Assembly (NCBI GenBank): GCA_013002475.1
Contig: JABDJM010000580.1
Coordinates: forward strand, 1 to 8,749
DNA: 8,749 nucleotides
Source of the DNA: Saprospiraceae bacterium
Lineage (GTDB): Bacteria > Bacteroidota > Bacteroidia > Chitinophagales > Saprospiraceae
Direction of reading: 5' to 3'
Below are positions 1 through 5,774 of the stretch, in pieces. Position numbers and translations under genes: made by a program. Each line of letters opens with the position of its first letter. Positions within the stretch are counted from its first letter, which is position 1. Under the pieces are notes generated by a model that saw nothing but the letters and a program-made list of their open reading frames with translations, was not told where the DNA came from and did no database searches.

Positions 1-614
1 GTTTTTACAGCTTCTGGTAATTGAGGGGAACCAATCTCTTCCTCAAAATCTATGATCACCTTCAGATTAAAAGGATGATCCTTACTAAATGAATCCAGCA
101 TGTCCATTGCTGTCAGGAACATAACCACAGGACCCTTTGCATCTGAGGTAGACCGGGCAAAAATTCTCCAATCAGGGTCAGGATTATTTTCCAGGCTAGC
201 CCAGGGAATTTGATCCCAGCCACCCTCCCGGCCCTGCTCTTTAAGTACCGCTTTAAATGGGTCGTCCTGATACCAGAATGAAGGGTCAACGGGTTGGCCA
301 TCCATTTGCAAGTAGACCAGGACCGTTTTTTGACTTGGAATCCTGGCCTTTTTTTCAGCAAGGACAAGAGGAACCGAAGCAGTTTTTAGTCTGGTGGTTT
401 GAAATCCACGACTTGCAAATGCTTTTTCTGTCCATTTAATGTTGAGTTCCAGATCATCGTGGTGATGAGCATCATTAGGGATGGATAACATTTCCTGAAA
501 TAGTTCCATGGACTGTAGGCCAAAGGACCAAAAGTCAGCTTTTTCAGGAGTTTGAGCCTGAACCGCTTGAAAACTAAAGAGCAGAATACACAATAAGGGT
601 ACTAGATATTTCAT
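1..614 (-). CDS. Exported M20-family metallopeptidase, N-terminal 204 residues (runs off the left edge)
   Basis: A continuous reading frame starts at the ATG complementary to 612-614 and leaves the window after 204 codons. Residues 1-20 form a signal peptide (short basic start, hydrophobic core, AQA-type cleavage site), so the enzyme should be periplasmic or exported. Family M20 peptidases use two metal ions to cut dipeptides or peptide ends. Visible family marks are the block VYLQMDGQPVDP (100-111), ARSTSDAKGPV (153-163), where Asp158 matches the bridging metal ligand, and EEEIGSP (191-197), where Glu192 and Glu193 match the catalytic base and a metal ligand. In most relatives the first block reads GHxD; here Gln103 replaces the histidine ligand. 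The gene diverges from the TonB-like gene, with 154 bp between them. The family assignment is firm; substrate and activity are unknown, and the C-terminal half is not visible. Confidence 0.85.
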   Translation of the reverse strand, partial: MKYLVPLLCILLFSFQAVQAQTPEKADFWSFGLQSMELFQEMLSIPNDAHHHDDLELNIKWTEKAFASRGFQTTRLKTASVPLVLAEKKARIPSQKTVLVYLQMDGQPVDPSFWYQDDPFKAVLKEQGREGGWDQIPWASLENNPDPDWRIFARSTSDAKGPVVMFLTAMDMLDSFSKDHPFNLKVIIDFEEEIGSPQLPEAVK

Positions 615-636
615 TTTATTCCTGGACTTGATCGCA

Positions 637-650
637 TTAAATATATTTAA
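637..650. promoter_or_regulatory. 14-bp perfect AT palindrome in the M20/TonB divergent promoter region
   Basis: The sequence TTAAATATATTTAA is its own reverse complement. It lies 23 bp upstream of the peptidase start. Read on the minus strand it contains TATATTTA, seven of eight bases of the Bacteroidota -7 box TAnnTTTG, but the only upstream TTTG lies 25 bp away, which is longer than usual. It could be a weak -7 element, an operator, or chance in AT-rich DNA. Confidence 0.3.
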
Positions 651-768
651 ATCGGCATTCAGGGTGTGCACAAACCAGCAATTATTGTCTTTTAAGGACC
701 CACCTTTCTTATGCCATCCCATTTTTCCCTAAAAAGGCATACTTTTCGCATCCGAAAGCACAGCACCT

Positions 769-1743
769 ATGGATAAGTATCGAAAACGCTTATTAGAAAA
801 TCAGGAGAAAAAGGATAAGAAAAAAGCTCGTCGCTTTGCTTTCTTTTTTATCATCATTAGTCTGATCCTTCTTCTTTTTCCTTTTATCATTAAGGAGGTA
901 CCTGAGGAGCAAAGAATGCCTCGGGCTGTGTATGTTCAGTTTGAAAAGGACTTTCGGGAATTGGCTGATGCCTCAGCAAAATCAAGTACCCGACCAGAAA
1001 GGTCATCCGAACCCGAATCTGAAGAAGTTGAGAATCCTCCTGCTGATACCCCTGAAGAAACTGTAGAGGAAACTGTTCCTGACCCTGTTCCAGATCCTCC
1101 ATCTGAACCGGTGGAGGAAATTAGGCCAGAGGTCAAACCTATTCCAAAAGCTCAGCCCTTGCCAGAACGTAATGTGTCTATTACGAGCCCTGAGAGGGAG
1201 GTGGCTTTTAAGAAACCGGTACCGACTGTGCCAAAGCCTTCCACAACAAAGCCAAGTACTGAATCTTCTCAGGGATCCAAAAAGGATTACCTGGATGATC
1301 TCTCAAAATATTTTCCTGAACAAGGAAAAAAGCCTGCTGGTGATGCTGGTACAGGACAAAAATCTAATGATTCTAAAGCGGGCGAAGGGGACCAAGGATC
1401 TTCGGACACAGGAGTGTCTGAGTCTGATGGAAACGCTGAATTTGGAAGTGATGGTGATGGATTTGGAGGAGAAGGGTTTTTGACCCGTGAAGTAGTATAC
1501 CGTTCACCCACCAAATCATTATCTCTGGAAAAAGAAGGTTCCATTGCAATCTATGTTTGCGTTGACCGTGACGGCAGAGTCATGTCTACCAAAGCCTTAC
1601 CTGCTTTGTCCTCGATCAAGAATTCCGGTGTTCTTTCAGCTGCTGAAACGATCGTGAAAAAGAACCGCTATAAAAAAGACTACACTGCTGAGGCGAAAGA
1701 ATGTGGTGTCTATAAGTTCAAGGTTCAACCACTGGAAAACTAA
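769..1743 (+). CDS. TonB-like energy transducer (TonB C-terminal domain protein)
   Basis: A 324-residue protein with the TonB layout: a very basic cytoplasmic N-terminus (1-22), one membrane helix (about 23-42), a long periplasmic spacer and a folded C-terminal domain (about 238-321). The spacer is rich in Pro and Glu (78-133), then in Ser, Gly and Asp (160-235). The C-terminal domain has the Bacteroidota TonB pattern: VVYRSP (242-247), a strand ending in CVDRDGRV (264-271), a helix, then CGVYKFKV (312-319). TonB proteins carry proton-motive energy from ExbB/ExbD to outer-membrane receptors. Cys264 and Cys312 are the only cysteines and could form a disulfide. No exbB or exbD is visible, and the gene opens a divergent transcription unit. 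The LD-carboxypeptidase gene begins 2 bp after its stop, so the two should be co-transcribed. The ATG at 769 has no Shine-Dalgarno sequence, which is normal for this phylum. The TonB-like call is good; its receptor partner is unknown. Confidence 0.75.
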   Translation: MDKYRKRLLENQEKKDKKKARRFAFFFIIISLILLLFPFIIKEVPEEQRMPRAVYVQFEKDFRELADASAKSSTRPERSSEPESEEVENPPADTPEETVEETVPDPVPDPPSEPVEEIRPEVKPIPKAQPLPERNVSITSPEREVAFKKPVPTVPKPSTTKPSTESSQGSKKDYLDDLSKYFPEQGKKPAGDAGTGQKSNDSKAGEGDQGSSDTGVSESDGNAEFGSDGDGFGGEGFLTREVVYRSPTKSLSLEKEGSIAIYVCVDRDGRVMSTKALPALSSIKNSGVLSAAETIVKKNRYKKDYTAEAKECGVYKFKVQPLEN

Positions 1744-1745
1744 TA

Positions 1746-2765
1746 ATGGATCGGCGGCAATTCAACCAGATGATCCTTTTTGCTGGGCTTACTTCTTTTA
1801 CCCCAGTGATTTCATATGCTTTTGAAGATAAAAGAGTTCGACTCCCGAAAAGACTTAAACGGGGTGATCTCATTGGTGTGATCGCACCTGGTAGCGCCGC
1901 CTCTGAAGAGCAAATTGAGAAAGGGATTTCCCAGATTAAGAGCTTAGGATTTAAAGTCAAAGAAGGCAAGTTTCTGCGCAGTCGGCATGGGTATTTAGGT
2001 GCCAAAGATCAAGGACGATTAGAAGACCTCCATTCTATGTTTGCTGATTCCAGTGTACAGGGGATCTGGTGCATTCGGGGAGGATATGGTTGTGGCAGAT
2101 TGCTTCCGATGATCGATTATCGGTTGGTCAAAAAAAATCCCAAGCCCCTAATCGGGTACTCCGATATCACTGCGCTTCATAATGCCATTTTTCAGAAAAC
2201 AGGTTTGATTTGTTTTCATGGGCCTAATGCGCAGCCTGAGATGACGGATTATACGCGCAGCGGTTTTGAAGGAATGCTAATGGATGGGAAGCGGAGCATC
2301 CAGGCCTTTGAAGGTGAAAGTGAAAACGATTATCAAACTTTGGGTTATTTGCATACGGGAACGGCTGAAGGCCGGTTAGTGGGTGGAAATTTGAGTTTGC
2401 TGGCGAGTATGGCCGGAACCGAATTTAAATTGGACGCGAAAAACAAGATCGTGTTTCTGGAAGATGTTGGCGAGCGTCCATATAGGATCGACCGGATGTT
2501 AACGCAATTGCTTCAATCTTCGAGGCTGAGCGAAGCGGCGGGGATTATCCTTGGGCAGTTTAAAAATTGTGAAGCCAAAGATCTAAACACTTCCCTTTCA
2601 TTGGAGGCCTGCTTGAAGGATCGTCTAGGAGGTTTGGGTATTCCTGTACAAACTGGATTTTCCTTTGGCCATGTGGACGATCAATGTACTTTGCCTGTTG
2701 GAGCCCGTGTGAGGATGAATACAAGCAGTGGGGTTATAGAGGTTTTGGAGGGAGTGGTGGGGTAA
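1746..2765 (+). CDS. LD-carboxypeptidase, peptidase family S66, with twin-arginine-type signal
   Basis: S66 enzymes remove the terminal D-alanine from muropeptide tetrapeptides during peptidoglycan recycling; some family members have other substrates such as microcin C7. The 339-residue protein covers the whole family length. The N-terminal Rossmann-like part has GDLIGVIAPGS (40-50) and CIRGGYGCGRLLPMID (109-124). The catalytic Ser-Glu-His triad is visible as Ser139 in GYSDITALH, Glu239 in FLEDVGERPYRIDR, and His309 in SFGHVDDQ. The N-terminus, MDRRQFNQMILFAGLTSF, has a twin-arginine motif before a hydrophobic stretch, and SYA (23-25) is a plausible cleavage site, so export by Tat is inferred. 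The well-studied P. aeruginosa LdcA is cytoplasmic, so an exported form would act on periplasmic muropeptides or other peptides. The start lies 2 bp after the TonB-like stop (TAATAATG). All key residues are present and the protein should be active. Confidence 0.9.
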   Translation: MDRRQFNQMILFAGLTSFTPVISYAFEDKRVRLPKRLKRGDLIGVIAPGSAASEEQIEKGISQIKSLGFKVKEGKFLRSRHGYLGAKDQGRLEDLHSMFADSSVQGIWCIRGGYGCGRLLPMIDYRLVKKNPKPLIGYSDITALHNAIFQKTGLICFHGPNAQPEMTDYTRSGFEGMLMDGKRSIQAFEGESENDYQTLGYLHTGTAEGRLVGGNLSLLASMAGTEFKLDAKNKIVFLEDVGERPYRIDRMLTQLLQSSRLSEAAGIILGQFKNCEAKDLNTSLSLEACLKDRLGGLGIPVQTGFSFGHVDDQCTLPVGARVRMNTSSGVIEVLEGVVG

Positions 2766-2791
2766 GGACATTCTCGAAGAATAGAGAGAGT
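2766..2791. repeat. 26-bp direct repeat, copy 1
   Basis: This copy begins directly after the LD-carboxypeptidase stop codon. It matches 2812-2837 at 25 of 26 positions (C at 2775, T in the other copy). Each copy holds a small inverted repeat, ATTCT-3-AGAAT (2770-2782 here), followed by an AGAGAGAG tail. Confidence 0.85.
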
Positions 2792-2792
2792 C

Positions 2793-2807
2793 TTGGAAGA
2801 ATTCCAA
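2793..2807. terminator. Small stem-loop between the convergent genes, possible bidirectional terminator
   Basis: TTGGAA-GAA-TTCCAA forms a 6-bp stem with a 3-base loop, midway between the two direct repeats and between the stops of the LD-carboxypeptidase and ArsR genes. There is no run of T on either side, so it is not a classical intrinsic terminator. Its position between two convergent genes is the main reason to propose a role in ending transcription. Confidence 0.3.
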
Positions 2808-2811
2808 TCCT

Positions 2812-2837
2812 GGACATTCTTGAAGAATAGAGAGAGT
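2812..2837. repeat. 26-bp direct repeat, copy 2
   Basis: The second copy lies 46 bp downstream of the first, and its last base is also the last base of the ArsR stop codon. It contains ATTCT-TGA-AGAAT (2816-2828). I see no further copies elsewhere in the window. Confidence 0.85.
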
Positions 2838-3193
2838 TAGATTATTACATTTTTCCTTTCCCTTGGACGATACAATTCCCCAGTTTGCTTTTCCCAACCT
2901 GTCTCTACCAAGGCCAAACATGCTAGGGAGGGAAGATTCTTCCAATCAAGAAAATACTTTGTCTTCTGTCCTAAGACAACGGCATGGATCAACTCATTTT
3001 CAACTAGTTTCTGGCAATGACGGCTTACACTTTTTTGACTAATTGGTTGATCGACTGCTAATTCAAGTGAAGTCTTTGGCCCCTTCAATAAATCCTTAAG
3101 TATTTTAATCCTTGCTGGGTGACCTAGGCATTTTGAAAGGTTTGCCAACCCTCGTAGAAGAGGGGAATATTTTTGTGCTTTGGAATAGGCCAT
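2837..3193 (-). CDS. ArsR-family winged helix-turn-helix transcriptional regulator
   Basis: A 118-residue DNA-binding protein. Residues 16-35 (LANLSKCLGHPARIKILKDL) match the opening helices of the ArsR fold. The recognition helix is about 51-65 (ISQKSVSRHCQKLVENE), and the beta wing follows as AVVLGQKTKYFLDW (71-84). The usual metal-binding motif of arsenic or cadmium sensors (ELCVCDL in the third helix) is replaced by TSLELAVDQP, and the three cysteines (22, 60, 92) are scattered, so metal sensing as in ArsR or SmtB is unlikely. It lies 68 bp behind fdhD on the same strand, with its own promoter and a palindrome upstream, which suggests autoregulation. Its target could be this operon or a distant gene. 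The fold is clear; the signal it senses is unknown. Confidence 0.85.
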   Translation of the reverse strand: MAYSKAQKYSPLLRGLANLSKCLGHPARIKILKDLLKGPKTSLELAVDQPISQKSVSRHCQKLVENELIHAVVLGQKTKYFLDWKNLPSLACLALVETGWEKQTGELYRPRERKNVII

Positions 3194-3215
3194 ACTTCTG
3201 GAGGTTGATTGTTCT

Positions 3216-3245
3216 CAAAAGTAATAAAAAGTTGACTTAAAACAA
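3216..3245 (-). promoter_or_regulatory. Bacteroidota-type promoter for the ArsR gene
   Basis: On the minus strand TTG (complement of 3243-3245) is followed, after exactly 19 bases, by TACTTTTG (complement of 3216-3223). This is a full match to the Bacteroidota -7 consensus TAnnTTTG with the usual -33 TTG spacing. The -7 box ends 22 bases before the ATG, giving a short leader. It shows that ArsR can be transcribed separately from fdhD. Confidence 0.7.
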
Positions 3246-3258
3246 CAATTTGTTTTAA
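3237..3258. promoter_or_regulatory. Palindrome over the ArsR -33 box, likely operator
   Basis: TTAAAACA-6-TGTTTTAA is a perfect 8-bp inverted repeat around a 6-base centre. It covers the -33 TTG of the ArsR promoter and lies 3 bp beyond the fdhD stop. ArsR-family dimers bind AT-rich inverted repeats that overlap their own promoters, so an autoregulatory operator is the best reading. A weak terminator for fdhD is the alternative, though the stem is almost all A-T. Confidence 0.5.
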
Positions 3259-3261
3259 AAA

Positions 3262-4077
3262 CTAAACCACCCGATCCCCAGAATAAATATTGCATCGATC
3301 TTTCCCCAGGAAACCAATGAGGGTTATTCCGTGCTCCTTTGCCGTTTCAATGGCCAGGCTTGAGGGAGCACCCACAGAACATACGATTGCACATCCAGTC
3401 ATTGCAGCTTTTTGAACCAGTTCGAAACTAGCCCTTCCGCTTACTACCAGAATGTGTTGATCCAGAGGAAGAATTCCTTCCTTTAGCGAATAGCCCACAA
3501 CCTTATCCATAGCATTGTGTCGGCCGACATCTTCTCCAACCTTCAATACTTTTGATTCACCATCGAAAAGAAATGTAGCATGACTTCCGCCTGTTTGGGA
3601 AAAAAGGTATTGGTTTTTGGAAAGGGTCTCTTTCAATTTTAGTAGGTCGGCAAGGCCTATTTTTTGAGGGGAGGACCAGGGTAAAAATGGAGTTTCTGTT
3701 TTTACACTTTTCAGATCTGCTTTTCCGCAAATTCCACAACTGGAAGAGGTGTATATTTTTCTCTCCAATCCTGTCCAGTCAAACGAAGCTTCCCTGGTCA
3801 AATGGACGGTGATTATCTCATGATTCTGAGCATCCAAAGATTCAACCTGATCATACCGTTGAATAATCCCCTCGGTAAAAAGAAAACCTAAGGCAAGTTC
3901 AGGATCATCGCCTGGCGTTCTCATAGTAATTGCGATTTGCTGTGGGAGCCCATTATCCTTTAAAGGATGGGAAAGACGTATTTCCAGCGGGGCCTCCACC
4001 ACAACCAAATCCTCTGATTCTTTACTTTCCCCAGCATGAAATTTTCGAACCGAGATAGTTCGGCTTTTATCGTCCAT
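3262..4077 (-). CDS. fdhD: Formate dehydrogenase accessory sulfurtransferase FdhD
   Basis: FdhD moves sulfur from the cysteine desulfurase IscS to the molybdenum (bis-MGD) cofactor of formate dehydrogenases, which need it for activity. The 271-residue protein is full length. Visible family marks are the conserved cysteine pair in SSSCGICGK (Cys114 and Cys117), GGSHATFLFD (163-172), EDVGRHNAMDKVVG (182-195), VVSGRASFELVQKAAMTG (211-228) and GAPSSLAIETAKEHGITLIGF (237-257). I chose the ATG at 4077 (MDDKSRTISV), which is preceded by GGGAAG; the frame could open eight codons earlier only with a TTG at 4101. The gene follows the thioredoxin gene closely and belongs to the same minus-strand unit. 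No formate dehydrogenase is in the window, but fdhD implies that the organism has a molybdo-enzyme of this type. The identification is firm. Confidence 0.93.
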   Translation of the reverse strand: MDDKSRTISVRKFHAGESKESEDLVVVEAPLEIRLSHPLKDNGLPQQIAITMRTPGDDPELALGFLFTEGIIQRYDQVESLDAQNHEIITVHLTREASFDWTGLERKIYTSSSCGICGKADLKSVKTETPFLPWSSPQKIGLADLLKLKETLSKNQYLFSQTGGSHATFLFDGESKVLKVGEDVGRHNAMDKVVGYSLKEGILPLDQHILVVSGRASFELVQKAAMTGCAIVCSVGAPSSLAIETAKEHGITLIGFLGKDRCNIYSGDRVV

Positions 4078-4106
4078 CTTCCCAAAGTATGAAATTTGCA
4101 ATTCCT

Positions 4107-4592
4107 TTATCGGGGAAGGGACAGGAATTCATGAAAATTGTCCAGGACACTTTTTCCATCGCTTCGATCCAGGTAATGGAATTCTCCTTTTTTGCCTACG
4201 ATCTCATACCGGGGAATCGAATACAATTGATAGGAGTCCATCAGTTCGGATTGAGGAATGAAGCCATGCAGGCCTTCAATAGAATGCTTTTTCAGTGATT
4301 TTTTCCAAATCTCCTGGTTTGCATCAACAGAAATATTCAAGAGGACAATACCTAAGCCGGATAGTTCATTTCTGATAGATCGGTATTTTTCAAAATTCAC
4401 AAGACAGGGCTTGCACCAGGAAGCCCAAAAAGAAATGTAAACCACTTTTCCTTGATGGTCTGATAACCGATGGGATGCTCCATCCAGGTCTATATATTGA
4501 AAGTCCGGAGCAAAGGTTGTGGCTTTGTCTTCTTCGATATCTTGACCAAATGATGAAAGGGGAAGCAAACAAAGGAAAAGGGCAAAACGCAT
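4107..4592 (-). CDS. TlpA-like periplasmic thioredoxin-fold protein
   Basis: A 161-residue protein with a signal peptide (MRFALFLCLLPLSSFG, cleavage near Gln17) and one thioredoxin fold of the TlpA/ResA type. The N-terminal part APDFQYIDLDGASHRLSDHQG (28-48) is the AhpC/TSA-TlpA opening. The redox motif is WASWCKPC (56-63), with active cysteines 60 and 63. The cis-proline lies in YSIPRY (124-129). Such proteins reduce or exchange disulfides in the periplasm, for example during cytochrome c maturation. The frame is open up to 4703 but that part overlaps the LOG gene; the ATG at 4592 gives the signal peptide and a normal 16-bp gap, so it is preferred. There is no lipobox. Its partner is unknown. 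A link with FdhD sulfur chemistry is tempting but the two act in different compartments. Confidence 0.88.
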   Translation of the reverse strand: MRFALFLCLLPLSSFGQDIEEDKATTFAPDFQYIDLDGASHRLSDHQGKVVYISFWASWCKPCLVNFEKYRSIRNELSGLGIVLLNISVDANQEIWKKSLKKHSIEGLHGFIPQSELMDSYQLYSIPRYEIVGKKGEFHYLDRSDGKSVLDNFHEFLSLPR

Positions 4593-4608
4593 AGTTAAAG
4601 ATAGGCTG

Positions 4609-5337
4609 TTACCGCTCAAATAACCACCAGGATTTCTTCCGCTTAATTTTGTAGTTCTGCCTAATAAATTTTTTGATGTGTTCCATAGCATCAAAAATCT
4701 CATCGGTAACTACTACATACTCAAGATCTTCTTCAGAGATAGTTCCCTCTTCCACCATTTTGGTTATCCAGGCAAGCAATGGGGCGAAGTATTCTTTCCC
4801 CATAACGACAACCGGGAACTTTTCAATGATACCTGTTTGGATGAGGGTAAGTGTTTCAAAAAGTTCATCCATTGTCCCCCATCCACCAGGAAGAATAATG
4901 AAGGCATAGGAGTATTTTAAAAGCAGGACTTTTCGAACGAAAAAATGATCAAAGTCCACCCAGGTCTGCATGTATTTATTCGGATCCTGTTCGTATGGAA
5001 GAACAATATTACATCCAACGGATCTACCGCCCGCTTCAAAAGCTCCCTTATTTGCACCTTCCATAATCCCGGGACCACCTCCGGTCATGGTTGTGAAGCC
5101 AGCCTTGGCAATAGCCGCTCCGACCTTTTCTGCCAACTCAAAATGTGGATGTCCATCCTTAAAACGGGCGGAACCAAAAACTGTGATACAGGGACCTACG
5201 AAGTGGAGCTTTCTAAAACCTCTGATAAACTGGAAAAAAACTTCAATGGCGAATCCAAGCTCTTTGAGCCTGGACCGGGGACCACTTAAAAACCGACCTT
5301 CTTTGGGGACCAACAACTTTTCAGATCGAGGAGACAT
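4609..5337 (-). CDS. LOG family protein (TIGR00730, nucleotide 5'-monophosphate phosphoribohydrolase-like)
   Basis: A 242-residue cytoplasmic Rossmann-fold protein. It carries both signatures of the LOG family: GGGPGIMEGANKGAFEAGG (86-104) and PGGWGTMDELFE (150-161), with the active-site arginine and glutamate likely Arg135 (in FFVRKVLLLK) and Glu158. Family members cleave the base from nucleoside 5'-monophosphates (cytokinin activation in plants, nucleotide turnover in bacteria). Older databases often call them lysine decarboxylases, which is wrong. The N-terminal 45 residues form a basic, helical extension, and the C-terminus is also basic (KIKRKKSWW). The start ATG overlaps the stop of the upstream gene by 1 nt (TAATG), suggesting coupled translation, and the thioredoxin gene follows after 16 bp. 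Family membership is firm; the natural nucleotide is unknown. Confidence 0.9.
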   Translation of the reverse strand: MSPRSEKLLVPKEGRFLSGPRSRLKELGFAIEVFFQFIRGFRKLHFVGPCITVFGSARFKDGHPHFELAEKVGAAIAKAGFTTMTGGGPGIMEGANKGAFEAGGRSVGCNIVLPYEQDPNKYMQTWVDFDHFFVRKVLLLKYSYAFIILPGGWGTMDELFETLTLIQTGIIEKFPVVVMGKEYFAPLLAWITKMVEEGTISEEDLEYVVVTDEIFDAMEHIKKFIRQNYKIKRKKSWWLFER

Positions 5338-5711
5338 TAATCATTCTTTGCTGCAAACCTTTTGAAGTTTTGCTTCATCAGGTCGAAATTTTCCTTGAAG
5401 GTTTCATACTCCTTTCTTACATGATCATGTGAGGTGTCGATTCCCACATCATCCTTGGAATTATCTGCCAATGATCCGTCATGCTTTACAATGGAATGGC
5501 GGAGTTCGTCGAGAGTTTCCAGCTTTTTTCTGAAAATGAGTTTATACTCATCAGCATGTTCAAGTATGCTCATACTGCTCATGTTGGCATGAAGGATCAG
5601 TGCAAGTTCATTTTGGAAAAACTTTATCTCATCCTGATAAAAATCAAGAGTAGAAAGCCATTCCCGATGTTCCTGATGGTAAAAAGTTCGATTGTCGGTG
5701 GATGGGTCCAT
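5337..5711 (-). CDS. Conserved small helical protein of unknown function
   Basis: A 124-residue soluble protein without signal peptide, membrane helix or cysteine. It is rich in charged residues and predicted by eye to be almost all helix: about 10-42, 43-77 and 95-121, with heptad-like spacing that suggests a coiled coil or helical bundle. It has seven histidines, including HQEH (12-15), His41, EHADE (51-55), HSIVKH (72-77) and HDH (95-97). The pattern EHREWLSTLDFYQDEI (14-29) resembles, from memory, a family of hypothetical proteins found in Bacteroidota; I know no function for it. It is the first gene of the minus-strand operon, has a good promoter, and overlaps the LOG start by one base, which supports a real and translated gene. 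A metal-binding bundle is possible but not shown. Confidence 0.7.
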   Translation of the reverse strand: MDPSTDNRTFYHQEHREWLSTLDFYQDEIKFFQNELALILHANMSSMSILEHADEYKLIFRKKLETLDELRHSIVKHDGSLADNSKDDVGIDTSHDHVRKEYETFKENFDLMKQNFKRFAAKND

Positions 5712-5743
5712 TTGTAGAATTAATCAATGATTGTAATTGAAAC

Positions 5744-5774
5744 CTAAAGTATTCGAATGGCTCTGAGATACAAA
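5744..5774 (-). promoter_or_regulatory. Bacteroidota-type promoter for the five-gene minus-strand unit
   Basis: On the minus strand TTTG (complement of 5771-5774) is followed after 19 bases by TACTTTAG (complement of 5744-5751), which matches TAnnTTTG at all but one base. The 19-bp spacing equals that of the ArsR promoter. The -7 box lies 32 bases upstream of the ATG of the small helical protein. Confidence 0.6.

Noticed and set aside
113..367. Minus-strand open frame of 84 codons
   Set aside because: It lies in another frame of the M20 peptidase gene, which has a signal peptide and family motifs; this frame has neither.
740..747. TACTTTTC as the -7 box of the TonB-like gene
   Set aside because: It is 21 bp from the start and matches seven of eight bases, but no TTG lies at a suitable distance upstream, so I do not list it as a promoter.
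2130..2137. Run of eight A in the LD-carboxypeptidase gene as a frameshift site
   Set aside because: The frame continues intact with all catalytic residues, and nothing suggests a programmed shift.
2766..2837. CRISPR array
   Set aside because: Only two repeats with one 20-bp spacer, nested between convergent genes, and no cas gene in view.
4078..4101. FdhD start at a TTG, eight codons upstream of the ATG
   Set aside because: The ATG at 4077 gives a family-like N-terminus and is preceded by GGGAAG; nothing supports the rarer TTG start.
4593..4703. N-terminal extension of the thioredoxin gene to 4703
   Set aside because: It would overlap the end of the LOG gene by about 95 bp and bury the signal peptide; the ATG at 4592 explains everything.
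4945..5365. Plus-strand open frames opposite the LOG gene
   Set aside because: They run antisense to a well-identified gene and show no recognisable protein features.
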